Shown: piece after piece, positions 44,958 to 55,988 of the stretch
How positions within the stretch are numbered: position 1 is the stretch's first letter
Layout: the number at the start of each line of letters is the position of its first letter
Translations under genes and position numbers: made by a program
Notes under the pieces: generated by a model
What the model saw: the letters and a program-made list of their open reading frames with translations, nothing else
Database searches by the model: none
What the model was told of the DNA's origin: nothing
Origin: Halobacillus amylolyticus
GTDB taxonomy: Bacteria; Bacillota; Bacilli; Bacillales; Halobacillaceae
DNA length: 64,000 bases
Assembly (NCBI RefSeq): GCF_022921115.1
Contig: NZ_CP095075.1
Span: 2,026,001 to 2,090,000 of the forward strand
Direction of reading: 5' to 3'

Positions 44958-45059
44958 CTTGTTACCTCCATTTCGAACTCACATATTATATGATCATACC
45001 AAAAAGTTTATTTGATACGCAAACGGACTAGTTCACACCCTTACTATTTTAACATAAAA

Positions 45060-45087
45060 AGAACTCCCGAACGAAGTCGGAAGTTCT
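45060..45087 (-). terminator. Terminator of the proline symporter gene
   Basis: AGAACTCCCGA (45060-45070) pairs with TCGGAAGTTCT (45077-45087) with one mismatch, followed on the minus strand by TTTTTATG. Confidence 0.8.
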
Positions 45088-45102
45088 AGTTTTATAGATA
45101 GA

Positions 45103-46614
45103 TTAACGTTGTTTCGCTGCCTCAAATTCCTCTATCACTTCTTTAGATGGTGTACCCATCATACTGACAACAATCGCTACAATAAGGTTCAAGAAGAAAC
45201 CTGGAATCATTTCGTAAAGATTGAAAATACCACCGGTCAAGAAGCCGCCCCATACCATAACAGTAACAGCACCCACGATGATACCAGCAAGCGCACCGTT
45301 TCGTGTGAAGTTTTTCCAGAACAGCGCTAGGAGGATAGTCGGACCAAATGCGGCACCGAATCCAGCCCACGCATAAGATACAAGGGCTAATACTGAACTA
45401 TCCGGGTTTCCGGCAATTAACACTGCTATAAGTGCAATCACTGCTACGGCTAAACGACCAATCCATACGAGTTCACGCTCTGAAGCATTTTTACGGAAGA
45501 TCGCTTTGTAGAAATCCTCTGCCAGTGCAGAAGATGATACAAGCAGCTGTGAATCAATTGTACTCATGATAGCAGATAGAATCGCCGCTAGTAGAATACC
45601 TGCAATAACCGGGTGGAACAGAAGTTGAGAGAATGTAATGAAAATCTTCTCAGCGTCAGCCAGCATTTGAACGCCGCCCTCACTCATTACTTCGACACCA
45701 AAGTTCTCAAGCCCACTTACATCCTGTGTAGCTACGAATGCTAGTCCGAATAAACCTGTTAAGATAGCACCATACATTCCGATAACCATCCAACCAGTCC
45801 CGATCAAACGGGCTCTTGGAACATCTTTAGCAGAACGCAGAGCCATAAAACGCACCAGGATATGTGGTTGACCAAAATAACCTAGCCCCCAGGCTAAAGA
45901 GGAAATAATGGCCATGGCCCCCACGCCTTGAACCATATTTAAGTGAGCTGGGTCAATTTGTCCAACAGCATCGATTGCAGCACTCCATCCGCCTAACTCA
46001 GATACAGCTACGACTGGTACAGCAATCAAAGCTAAAAACATAAGGATACCTTGAACAAAGTCCGTCCAGCTTACGGCAAGGAAACCGCCAAGGAAAGTAT
46101 AAGAAATTGTTACGATTGCACCAATCCATAAAGCCTGCGTATAACTTAACTCAAATGCAGCCTCAAACAGCTTTGCTCCAGCAACCATTCCAGAGGAGGT
46201 GTAGAATGTGAAGAATACAAGGATTACAAATGCAGAAATAACACGTAAGATATGGGAGTTATCGTGGAAACGATTCTCAAGGAAATCGGGAACCGTAATG
46301 GAATCTTTCGCTACCTCCGTATAAACACGCAGAGGACGAGCCACAAACTGCCAGTTTAAGTACGCACCAATGGAAAGACCTACTCCAATCCAGGCTGCTC
46401 CTAAACCGGATGCATAAATAGCACCAGGTAAACCTAATATAAGCCAACCACTCATGTCGGAAGCGCCGGCACTTAGTGCGGCTACCCCCGGTCCTAAACG
46501 ACGACCACCTAATACATAATCAGATAAATTGCTTGTTAGTCGATATGCGGCAAATCCAATAAGCAGCATACCAATCAAATAAACGATAAAGGTAATTAAC
46601 GTTGCTATACCCAT
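45103..46614 (-). CDS. putP: Sodium/proline symporter (PutP/OpuE)
   Basis: A 503-residue SSS transporter with 13 predicted helices. LSAGASDMSGWLILGLPGAI near residue 50 and LSAIMSTIDSQLLVSSSALA near 340 contain the Na+- and proline-binding positions of PutP. The position between camS and gatC is that of opuE in B. subtilis, where it imports proline as an osmoprotectant and is controlled by salt; a proline role is thus likely, the induction mode not visible. AAGGAG lies in the end of the small upstream gene (46621-46749), six bases before it. Decayed relative at 38865-39427. Confidence 0.93.
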   Translation of the reverse strand: MGIATLITFIVYLIGMLLIGFAAYRLTSNLSDYVLGGRRLGPGVAALSAGASDMSGWLILGLPGAIYASGLGAAWIGVGLSIGAYLNWQFVARPLRVYTEVAKDSITVPDFLENRFHDNSHILRVISAFVILVFFTFYTSSGMVAGAKLFEAAFELSYTQALWIGAIVTISYTFLGGFLAVSWTDFVQGILMFLALIAVPVVAVSELGGWSAAIDAVGQIDPAHLNMVQGVGAMAIISSLAWGLGYFGQPHILVRFMALRSAKDVPRARLIGTGWMVIGMYGAILTGLFGLAFVATQDVSGLENFGVEVMSEGGVQMLADAEKIFITFSQLLFHPVIAGILLAAILSAIMSTIDSQLLVSSSALAEDFYKAIFRKNASERELVWIGRLAVAVIALIAVLIAGNPDSSVLALVSYAWAGFGAAFGPTILLALFWKNFTRNGALAGIIVGAVTVMVWGGFLTGGIFNLYEMIPGFFLNLIVAIVVSMMGTPSKEVIEEFEAAKQR

Positions 46615-46620
46615 GTTTTG

Positions 46621-46749
46621 TTATTCGCTCCTTCCAGTAAATAGTGTGATAATTGATAGTACGATTAATAAAGGCATTGGTACGAACAACCAAAACCATG
46701 TTGCTCCTGAAAGTGAAAATTGCCCTGCTGCAGTAGCTAGTTCAAACAT
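46621..46749 (-). CDS. Tiny single-helix membrane protein upstream of putP
   Basis: ATG 46749 with GGAGGTG (46756-46762) seven bases upstream, 42 codons, stop TAA at 46621. The product starts MFELATAAGQFSLSG and has one helix (WFWLFVPMPLLIVLSIITLF). Only six bases separate it from putP, and it provides the putP ribosome site. It parallels the 34-residue peptide before the other SSS symporter (9254-9358). A transporter accessory role is inference. Confidence 0.75.
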   Translation of the reverse strand: MFELATAAGQFSLSGATWFWLFVPMPLLIVLSIITLFTGRSE

Positions 46750-47065
46750 GAGTGTCACCTCCATTTTTTATTATACACTTCTATGCAATTTTTATATAAT
46801 TCAGAATGCCTGTGTTGACAGCATAGAAGCGGAAAAAGCCAAACACAGATACCACTATATCATAGTATATTTGTCTGAACATTGCAAAAGTTATCATAAT
46901 AACTTTCGTCACGTATAAATATGCATTCTCCTTACATATATACCAAAAAATCTACCATATAAATGATATCTATTCATAAAATTTCATAAAAAAAAGTTTA
47001 AGGTTTTATATTTCCTGATGTAACCCAAAACGTTTGACCTACTTATTATGTCCTATTCATATAAA
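46750..47065. other. Promoter region of the putP operon
   Basis: About 315 AT-rich bases; presumably holds osmoregulated promoters (B. subtilis opuE uses sigma-A and sigma-B ones) but no clear boxes were singled out. No gene seen. Confidence 0.4.
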
Positions 47066-47102
47066 AAACCTCTTTCTCTCGTTAAATAGAAAGAAGAGGT
47101 TT
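47066..47102 (-). terminator. Second hairpin downstream of camS
   Basis: AAACCTCTTTCT (47066-47077) pairs with AGAAAGAAGAGGTTT (to 47102); on the minus strand TTTTTTATATG follows. It lies beyond array B and the first camS terminator. Confidence 0.75.
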
Positions 47103-47153
47103 CTAAGTAATTTCTACAGCATAGGCTATGGTTAGGAACATGAAGTTAGATAA

Positions 47154-47255
47154 TTGCGCGAAAAAGAGATTAATTGCACATAAAACCATCTTATTGCACA
47201 TTTGAAAGAATAATTGCACGAAACAGTCACTTTATTGCATATTTCCATTTTGCGA
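47154..47255. repeat. 20-bp-period TTGCAC array B (five units)
   Basis: TTGC(A/G)(C/T) occurs at 47154, 47174, 47194, 47214 and 47234, exactly every 20 bases: TTGCGCGAAA, TTGCACATAA, TTGCACATTT, TTGCACGAAA, TTGCATATTT. A degenerate sixth TTGCGAAA lies near 47250. The core and its GAAA/ATAA/ATTT variants match array A at 12441. It is sandwiched between two terminators after camS. Confidence 0.9.
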
Positions 47256-47263
47256 AATAAAAA

Positions 47264-47289
47264 CCGCGATGTCTGCTATCACATCGCGG
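47264..47289 (-). terminator. Terminator of camS
   Basis: On the minus strand a nine-bp perfect stem CCGCGATGT/ACATCGCGG with loop of eight is followed by TTTTTATTTC, seven bases past the camS stop. Confidence 0.93.
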
Positions 47290-47295
47290 CACGGA

Positions 47296-48441
47296 TTAAT
47301 CATAAATGTAGACAAAAGGCTCTTTCTTACCCGGTTCTTTCACAATCAAGCTTTCTTGTTGGTCCATACTGTTAATTCTCACTTGTATAGCGTAATGATC
47401 CTCGAACATTTCCATCACAAGACTATATACATACTGCGTGAATCCTACGACCTCAGATTGTGATCGGAATTGGATTGGAATATCAATTTTAACCCTTTTT
47501 AGTTCTTCATCAATATAAAATCCATTCGCAATCATCCCTACAAAATTTGGGAAGTAATCCGAGACCTGCACTCGAAAGTCAGAGAACAATTTCGAATCAT
47601 CGAAGTGATGCTCCTCTGCTTCGTCTGAAGGAAAGAGAACATAATCTTCATTTATTTCTTGCCAATCACTTACTTGGTTTTCAGAAGCCTCTACGTAGGT
47701 TTTGCTTAAAAAATTCCCTGGTGATTTCGCGTTATCTCGTTCCTCTTCGTAAATCGCAAAAACAATTGGTACTCCTTCCAGCTCTTTTTTGTTACGAAGA
47801 CGCTCTAAAATGATGGCTGCATATTCTTTTCCTTTTGCTAATAATTTATCAGTAGACAAGTTTTCTGTGTATTCCCGTCCATGAGCAGTAAAATTATATA
47901 CAGTTCTCATGGAAATTCCGATGGTGACCCCTGCCACTTCGACGACATTATCTTCTTTTCGAACTAGATAGTCTTGTTCGATAATGTTTGAGATATAGCG
48001 CGGGTTATTACGGAACTCTTTTTCTGAAGCCTCGTCTTCATTCAATTCAGGGTTCAGACCCTTAGGGTTATCCTCTGATTTGCGAGACAGCCAGTTCAAC
48101 AGCTCAGCATCTGTCAACGTCTGTCCAGGCTGAAAATAATAATCATCTGGACTGTAGTATTCTTTGGAATGACGGCGTAAGCCCTTCTCAAATGCTGCTA
48201 TGTCTAATCGATTATCCATTTGGTTTGTTGTTACACCAGGTGCTGCCGAAACCTTTGCACTATCTTCTGTCAAAATCATCCGATACGTATCATCAGATAA
48301 ACTATAGTTCGGTATAATGGCTGTTTGATTATTGCTATCGTCTTTTGTTTCTCGAACGACTTCATCCGTATTATCATAAACGGGTGTACACGCGCTTACA
48401 AGAAGCAAGCTACTAAGTAATAGTGCATGCAGCTTCTTCAT
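47296..48441 (-). CDS. camS: CamS-family sex-pheromone lipoprotein
   Basis: A 381-residue lipoprotein with a signal peptide and lipobox LLVSAC, giving lipidated Cys18. The mature part matches YerH/CamS (FEKGLRRHSKEYYSPDDYYF; GMIANGFYIDEEL). In staphylococci and enterococci the cleaved signal peptide of CamS-type proteins yields pheromone peptides sensed by plasmid donors; the role in Bacillaceae is unknown. The position next to ligA is as in B. subtilis. A long hairpin lies directly before its ribosome site (48456-48503). Confidence 0.93.
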   Translation of the reverse strand: MKKLHALLLSSLLLVSACTPVYDNTDEVVRETKDDSNNQTAIIPNYSLSDDTYRMILTEDSAKVSAAPGVTTNQMDNRLDIAAFEKGLRRHSKEYYSPDDYYFQPGQTLTDAELLNWLSRKSEDNPKGLNPELNEDEASEKEFRNNPRYISNIIEQDYLVRKEDNVVEVAGVTIGISMRTVYNFTAHGREYTENLSTDKLLAKGKEYAAIILERLRNKKELEGVPIVFAIYEEERDNAKSPGNFLSKTYVEASENQVSDWQEINEDYVLFPSDEAEEHHFDDSKLFSDFRVQVSDYFPNFVGMIANGFYIDEELKRVKIDIPIQFRSQSEVVGFTQYVYSLVMEMFEDHYAIQVRINSMDQQESLIVKEPGKKEPFVYIYD

Positions 48442-48455
48442 TTATTCCACTCCCT

Positions 48456-48503
48456 ATTAGAGGTTCGTTCAAAAAGTCACCAAATGAAGAACGAACCTCT
48501 AAT
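48456..48503 (-). promoter_or_regulatory. Long hairpin in the ligA-camS junction
   Basis: ATTAGAGGTTCGTTC (48456-48470) pairs perfectly with GAACGAACCTCTAAT (48489-48503), loop of 18. On the minus strand it is followed by AGGGAGTGG, the camS ribosome site, not by a T-run, so it is unlikely to be a simple terminator. It could be an RNA-processing or stability element in the pcrA-ligA-camS message. Confidence 0.6.
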
Positions 48504-48527
48504 TCAGCAACTTTTGAACGTTCATTG

Positions 48528-50543
<2,016 letters not shown>

Positions 50544-52778
50544 TTACGCTTTCGTTATCGGTGCAAATCGGGCAAGCAGGCGTTTAATTCCGGTTGGTGC
50601 AGGGAAAGCAATATCAAGCTCCATGGCGTCACCTTCCCCTTGAACTTTAACAACAGTGCCTTCGCCCCATTTTTTATGTTTGGCTTTGTCCCCCGGCTGC
50701 CAGGCAATTTTTTCGCCACCTGAGGAGTCTTTTTCGATCTTTTTCGAGGCACGTTTCGTCGGTTGTTTCTGAGTTTGAGATGGAATGGATGGTGATTCGC
50801 GTTTCTTATTGAAAAATGGCAGTTCTTCCCGTTCATCTTTCCCATCAACGAATTCCTTAGGGATTTCGTTGATAAAACGGCTGATTGGATTCATATTCGT
50901 CCGTCCATATAGTGTGCGCATTTTTGCGTGGGTCATAAACAACTGGCGCTCCGCACGGGTAATTCCTACGTAGGCAAGACGACGTTCTTCTTCCATTTCA
51001 TCTTCATCCATTAGCGAGCGGCTGTGCGGAAATACGTTCTCTTCCATCCCGATTAGAAATACGACAGGGAATTCAAGCCCTTTTGCAGAGTGAAGGGTCA
51101 TTAGTGTAACTGTATCATCACTCGTCGGATCTTCATTCATTTGGTCGATATCAGCAATCAGAGCAAGGTCTGTCAGAAAAGCGACAAGCGTTTTATCTTC
51201 ACTATTTTCTTCAAAATTTTTCGTTACGGATTTGAATTCTTCGATGTTTTCTAGACGGCTTTGCGCTTCAAGACTTTTCTCATTGCGGAGCATCTCTTCA
51301 TAGCCTGTTTTTTCAATCACTTCTGCAACCATATCTGTCGCTGATAAAAACTCTTGCTGCTGTGTCCAGTTTCTGATCATCGTATAGAAGTTCATGATTG
51401 ATTTAGCCGCTTTCGCACTTACGCCCACAAAGTCAATTTCTGCCGATGCTTCATAAAGAGAAATATCGTGATCGGTTGCATAGGCCTGCAGCTTGTCAAG
51501 ACTCGTCTTCCCAACACCGCGCTTTGGTTCATTAACGACACGCTGGTAGCTTAAATCGTCATTTGGGTTGGCAATCAATCGCAAATAAGCGAGCAAGTCT
51601 TTGATTTCTTTACGATCATAGAACTTTGTACCGCCGATCATTTGATAAGGGACTCCTGCTTTTACAAATGTTTCCTCAATCGTACGGGACTGGGCATTTG
51701 TCCGATACAAAATCGCGACATCTTTATATTGAAAACGTCCGTTGCGAATCAGGTCTTCAACATGATCTGTTACAAATAACCCTTCTTCCCGCTCTGTCCC
51801 GGCTTCATGGTATTGAATTTTATTCCCACCGGTATTATCAGTCCAAAGATTCTTCGCTTTACGGCCGCTGTTGTTGCCGATCACGTTGTTTGCTGCGTTT
51901 AAAATTAATTCCGTTGAACGATAATTTTGTTCAAGCATAATTGTCTTTGCAGTAGGATAATCTTTTTCAAAGGAAAGAATGTTTTTAATATCTGCCCCGC
52001 GCCAACCATAAATCGATTGATCCGAGTCGCCAACAACACATAGATTCTGATAGCGACTCGCTAAATAACTGACCAGCTGGTATTGGGCATGGTTCGTATC
52101 CTGGTACTCATCGACATGAATGTACTGAAAACGGCGCTGGTAATTCTCGAGAACTTCGGGAAGACGTTCAAACAGTGTCAATGTCTGCATAATTAAATCA
52201 TCAAAATCGAGTGATTGATTCTTTCTCAATTTCTTCTGATAGCCTTTGTACACTTCTGCAATCTGTTCTTCATGCATGCTTGCTGCTTCACGCACATAAT
52301 CTTCTGGTGTGAGCAGCTCATTTTTGGCATTACTAATCGCTCCGAGCATCGCACGCGGATCCCATTTCTTAGGATCAAGGTTCAAATCTTTTAAAACCTG
52401 CTTGATCACAGAAAGCTGGTCACTTGAATCGAGAATAGAAAAATTACGATCATACCCGATTCTGTCAATGTCTCTGCGCAAAATTCGTACACACATCGAG
52501 TGGAAGGTTGACATCCAAATTTTCTCGCCCTCAGATCCAACGAGGGCTTCGACACGCTCCTTCATCTCCCGTGCAGCCTTATTCGTAAAGGTAATCGCCA
52601 ATACATTACGAGGGGCAACATCCTTCTCATTAAGTAAGTAAGCGATTCGGTGGGTTAATACCCGGGTCTTCCCGCTTCCGGCCCCTGCCATAATTAAGAG
52701 CGGTCCATCGGTATGGGTCACCGCATTTCGTTGCTGTTCGTTTAATCCTTTAAGTAAAGGGTTTATTGCTTGCGTCAT
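50544..52778 (-). CDS. pcrA: ATP-dependent DNA helicase PcrA
   Basis: A 744-residue UvrD/Rep superfamily-1 helicase essential for DNA repair and rolling-circle replication. Walker [13 protein letters not shown] (about 31-42), Walker B VDEYQDTN, motif [18 protein letters not shown], and [20 protein letters not shown] (motif V) are visible. A basic C-terminal tail binds partners such as RNA polymerase. It is normally followed by ligA, as here. Confidence 0.97.
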   Translation of the reverse strand: MTQAINPLLKGLNEQQRNAVTHTDGPLLIMAGAGSGKTRVLTHRIAYLLNEKDVAPRNVLAITFTNKAAREMKERVEALVGSEGEKIWMSTFHSMCVRILRRDIDRIGYDRNFSILDSSDQLSVIKQVLKDLNLDPKKWDPRAMLGAISNAKNELLTPEDYVREAASMHEEQIAEVYKGYQKKLRKNQSLDFDDLIMQTLTLFERLPEVLENYQRRFQYIHVDEYQDTNHAQYQLVSYLASRYQNLCVVGDSDQSIYGWRGADIKNILSFEKDYPTAKTIMLEQNYRSTELILNAANNVIGNNSGRKAKNLWTDNTGGNKIQYHEAGTEREEGLFVTDHVEDLIRNGRFQYKDVAILYRTNAQSRTIEETFVKAGVPYQMIGGTKFYDRKEIKDLLAYLRLIANPNDDLSYQRVVNEPKRGVGKTSLDKLQAYATDHDISLYEASAEIDFVGVSAKAAKSIMNFYTMIRNWTQQQEFLSATDMVAEVIEKTGYEEMLRNEKSLEAQSRLENIEEFKSVTKNFEENSEDKTLVAFLTDLALIADIDQMNEDPTSDDTVTLMTLHSAKGLEFPVVFLIGMEENVFPHSRSLMDEDEMEEERRLAYVGITRAERQLFMTHAKMRTLYGRTNMNPISRFINEIPKEFVDGKDEREELPFFNKKRESPSIPSQTQKQPTKRASKKIEKDSSGGEKIAWQPGDKAKHKKWGEGTVVKVQGEGDAMELDIAFPAPTGIKRLLARFAPITKA

Positions 52779-52938
52779 GTGGACACCATCCTTTTCAAAA
52801 TTGAAAGGTTCCTAGACCTAAAACGCACAAGCGCAGTGTTTCCGTTGAAGGGTCGTCCCCTGTGGAAGCGAATCACTTATGCCGCAAAGGTCTACCCCTC
52901 GAAGCTAGATCTCATTGGTAAAAAAAGCATGCTTTCTC

Positions 52939-53625
52939 TTATTCTTTACAAGCCTGTACTGTCTCAAGTGCGGCTTGGATATTTTCATATAGGATATCAC
53001 CAACGACAATGACGTCGGCGTGTTCCTTCATTTGCTTCGCCTCGGCAGCAGAACGGATTCCTCCACCATAAAATAACATAGTATCGTGCAGCTGTTCCGC
53101 CGTCTCACGGACGAGGTTTACATCGCCATAACGACCGCTGTATTCGATATAAAAAATTGGGAGATGGAACATGTGCTCGGCCATTCGAGCATAAGCGATC
53201 ACGTCCTCCTGATCAGGCAGCGTACAGTTGGTTGCTTGAAAAACTTTGGCCTGTTCATTCATGACACAATAACCTTCGACGAGCATGTCACTCCAGTCGA
53301 TAAAATCTCCGAATTGCTTTACCGCCTCGTGCTGTACATCGAGCATGAAGCGTTTCTCCTTACTATTGAACACCATCGGAATGAAATATCCATCAAACTC
53401 AGGCGAAATAGCATGGATCGCTGAAACCTCAAGTACACAGGGTATCTCATAAGCTTGCACTCTCATCAACAGTGCAACCACATTCTCGTATGTGATGCCA
53501 TCTGTTCCGCCAATGATGACTGCATCCGTTCCAGATTCGCATACTTTCTTAAGGCTGCTGTCAGACAAGTGTTTATTCGGGTCTAGTTTAAAGACATGAT
53601 TCCATTCATTCACATTATAATCCAC
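52939..53625 (-). CDS. pcrB: Heptaprenylglyceryl phosphate synthase (PcrB)
   Basis: A 228-residue TIM-barrel prenyltransferase that joins a heptaprenyl chain to sn-glycerol-1-phosphate, giving an ether lipid precursor. Family motifs: HVFKLDPNKHLSD at the start, AVIIGGTDGITYENV, IYEYSGRYGD-type text (FYIEYSGRYGDVNLV) and LFYGGGIRSAAEA near the C-terminus, which bind glycerol phosphate. GTG 53625 with GGAGG upstream. It precedes pcrA by 160 bases. Confidence 0.94.
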   Translation of the reverse strand: MDYNVNEWNHVFKLDPNKHLSDSSLKKVCESGTDAVIIGGTDGITYENVVALLMRVQAYEIPCVLEVSAIHAISPEFDGYFIPMVFNSKEKRFMLDVQHEAVKQFGDFIDWSDMLVEGYCVMNEQAKVFQATNCTLPDQEDVIAYARMAEHMFHLPIFYIEYSGRYGDVNLVRETAEQLHDTMLFYGGGIRSAAEAKQMKEHADVIVVGDILYENIQAALETVQACKE

Positions 53626-53934
53626 CGCACATATTCCTCCAAAAACCTTTTATCCATTCATATATTATAGCAAAGATTCCCTGCTAGAACGAAACCATAT
53701 CCGATCATTACTGTGAAAAAATATAGATGTATCTTTGAAATAAAGATTAATCAAAAATACTTTAAAAACCCATATGTTGCCACAAATAGAAAGAACCCAT
53801 TTGGAAAAAATTGTTCAAAATGGATAGCTTTCAAACAAATATAAATTGGATTCTTATAAAAAAGTTTGATCAATTTATAGCTGTGATCTTCAACAATAGG
53901 AGTAAGGTTCCGTATTTTTTAATAAGAGGATGAG

Positions 53935-54040
53935 GGTGGGAAACCACTCGCTCGTATCCACGGGGAAGACGGCAAGTCTCCTCGGTCTCCGACATCCGGG
54001 GTCTCGCCAGCCTTTCCTTTCCCTCAGGAGTCTCGCAGTT
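53935..54040 (-). repeat. GC-rich structured repeat, minus-oriented copy
   Basis: Read on the minus strand the segment contains GAGACCCCGGATG, then GAGGAGACTTGCCG, then CCCCGTGGATACGAGCG, in the same order as GAGACCCCGCAAG, GAGGAAGCTCACCG, CCCACGGAAAGCGA in the plus-strand copy at 54190-54300. The family resembles GC-rich intergenic repeats in many Bacillaceae genomes. It contrasts sharply with the AT-rich surroundings (53640-53930, no gene). Confidence 0.7.
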
Positions 54041-54189
54041 CTCCATCCCCCATTTCGATAATGAGATCACCGGGACCATCTTAATAAAAATCGGAGGCGG
54101 TGTCTTTGCGAAATTCTTTTGAATAATTGTGTTAATAAACAGCAAATGGAAAGGTAATTTCGAAATGATTCCGAAAAAACATATGGCAA

Positions 54190-54300
54190 GGGGAGATGGG
54201 GAAGGGCGAATACAGGGTGAGACCCCGCAAGGCAGCAGCCTGAGGAAGCTCACCGTACTCCCACGGAAAGCGACTCCTTTCCTTCCCTTCCCCTTCCCAC
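54190..54300 (+). repeat. GC-rich structured repeat, plus-oriented copy
   Basis: GGGGAAGGG (about 54198-54206) can pair with CCCTTCCCC (about 54285-54293), enclosing GGTGAG...CTCACC, so the element folds as a branched hairpin of about 100 bases. It ends CCACGGAAAGCGACTCC, the typical distal end of this repeat type. An inverted relative lies at 53935-54040; the 150 bases between are AT-rich and hold no gene. Confidence 0.7.
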
Positions 54301-54540
54301 TCAAGCATCTCGGAATAGAGTCTTCAAGATAACAATTATTTCAAGTTTCTATATTTCCCACAAGAAGTTACTCAATTCAATGGACCGATTGCTTAAGGTT
54401 AATGGTAATTCTTTTCCGGTGCAACTTTTTTTATAAACGGTACGACTTTATTTCAAATCCACAATAGAGAGAGTTTTCTTGGAGAATTCGGAAAATACTC
54501 ATAAGAGAACTGCAAGAATTTATAGTTATCAATACATAAA

Positions 54541-54574
54541 AAAGACCGCTTCCTTTAATAGAAGCGGCTTTTTT
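54541..54574. terminator. Terminator of yerC
   Basis: AAAGACCGCTTC (54541-54552) pairs with GAAGCGGCTTTT (54561-54572) with one mismatch; T-runs flank on both strands, with yerC ending 13 bases away on the minus strand. Confidence 0.85.
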
Positions 54575-54586
54575 CCACTATACTTG

Positions 54587-54889
54587 TTATTTCGTTTTAT
54601 TAGCTTGTACGCGATCGAGCGCCTGTGTATAAGCATCATTTCCATAATTCAAGCATCGCTTCACACGTGAAATCGTTGCAGTTGAAGCTCCTGTTTCTGT
54701 TTCAATTTTATGGTACGTAAATCCTTCCCTTAACATGCGAGCGACTTCAAGTCGCTGTGCTAACGATTGAACTTCATTCATTGTAGCTAAGTCATCAAAG
54801 AATTCGTAGCACTCTTCTACGTTCTCTAATGATAGAATTGCTTCAAAAAGCTGGTCTAATGTTTTACCGCGTAGTTTATCAATTTGCAT
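54587..54889 (-). CDS. yerC: YerC/YecD family TrpR-related protein
   Basis: A 100-residue DNA-binding protein of the TrpR superfamily: MQIDKLRGKTLDQLFEAILS, then a helix-turn-helix of the form LAQRLEVARMLREGFTYHKI with TGASTATISRVKRCLNYGND. B. subtilis YerC is the type member; its regulon is not known to me. Last gene of yerA-yerB-yerC. ATG 54889 with GGAGGG nearby. Confidence 0.93.
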   Translation of the reverse strand: MQIDKLRGKTLDQLFEAILSLENVEECYEFFDDLATMNEVQSLAQRLEVARMLREGFTYHKIETETGASTATISRVKRCLNYGNDAYTQALDRVQANKTK

Positions 54890-54905
54890 GATGACATCCC
54901 TCCTT

Positions 54906-55949
54906 TTACTCAGCCGTAACGATGCCTGGTTGGTCTGGAACGATGTTCACCCACGTCTTCCCAGGAACGAAACTGACAGCCTCACCGTCTTTAAAGGGTA
55001 GAATTCTACCACCTTTATTCTTCCATTCTACCTCAATCATTTGCCCTTGTTGTACTAAATAACCTTCACCGCCCGACTTTAAATCAATCTCACGGCGTCC
55101 TGCATCGTCGACGACCTGATGCTCTGTTTTTACAATAAACACATTATCTACGGCAACTCGCTCGTTTGTCTCTTTTTCTATTGTCGGCTCACCATCACTT
55201 GAGCGTTTATACTGTCCGCTTTCTGGGTCATAAGTATAGCTTACCGTTTCAAGCTCATCATAGGCAACCCTTACCTGCTGTGCTGACTGTCCATCAAAAG
55301 CAGGCTTGTCCGCAAACGGCAGCGGCTCCACTTCTTTCGAGGAATCATACCCTTTTTTCTCAAGTAAGGCATCCAACCCAGAAGTTAATAGATAGGAATT
55401 GTGAGGAGCCTTACGATCTGTTGACCGCTTAAACAGCTTTCCATCATTATCGTGTAGTGCTCCATCTGCAAAGTCAATCCCACTGTCTTTAACCATTTCG
55501 TTTATAAAAGCCGCTGCCCCGTGATAGACATATAGCGCGTCATAGCCACTTGCTAATTTAAAATAATACGGACGAGCACTTCTCACTGGTCCTACGACCT
55601 CTGGAATTTCACTATGAAACAAGGCAAGGAAACGGGTAATCGGCCCTTCCGCTAACACTTCATAGACGATATCCGCTTTACTTAATCCCGTCTGTGGACG
55701 GGCATCACTATGGTTATTCACCATCACAGAAAGGATACGATGATCAACCAGCCCGTCGGCAGGCTCACCAGTCAAGGGATAAACATTTTCATCACTTGTC
55801 TCTGTTGCTTCACCTTTGCCCTCTTTTTCTATCTTTGTCTCTTCCTTGTCCTGATGCTCCTGCTTACTATCATCCTCTGCTGAGTTCGCACAGGCTGTAA
55901 GGACGAACATGATAATGGCCGCCAAAATTAACCAGACAATCTTTCTCAC
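54906..55949 (-). CDS. yerB: DUF3048 lipoprotein YerB
   Basis: A 347-residue lipoprotein. The signal peptide ends in a lipobox FVLTAC, so Cys20 is lipidated; a Lys/Glu-rich linker (about 25-55) follows. The DUF3048 domain opens PLTGEPADGL and contains RILSVMVNNHSDARPQTGLS and VGPVRSARPYYFKLASGYDA. The role in the wall or membrane is unknown. GTG 55949, with AGAGGAAG upstream. It is 16 bases before yerC. Confidence 0.92.
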   Translation of the reverse strand: MRKIVWLILAAIIMFVLTACANSAEDDSKQEHQDKEETKIEKEGKGEATETSDENVYPLTGEPADGLVDHRILSVMVNNHSDARPQTGLSKADIVYEVLAEGPITRFLALFHSEIPEVVGPVRSARPYYFKLASGYDALYVYHGAAAFINEMVKDSGIDFADGALHDNDGKLFKRSTDRKAPHNSYLLTSGLDALLEKKGYDSSKEVEPLPFADKPAFDGQSAQQVRVAYDELETVSYTYDPESGQYKRSSDGEPTIEKETNERVAVDNVFIVKTEHQVVDDAGRREIDLKSGGEGYLVQQGQMIEVEWKNKGGRILPFKDGEAVSFVPGKTWVNIVPDQPGIVTAE

Positions 55950-55988
55950 TAGAGCACTTCCTCTTGCACCTGTATATTCTTCTTTATT

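Noticed and set aside
48361..48441. Signal peptide of CamS as a specific pheromone
   Set aside because: The family can yield pheromones, but nothing in this sequence identifies the active peptide or a partner plasmid.
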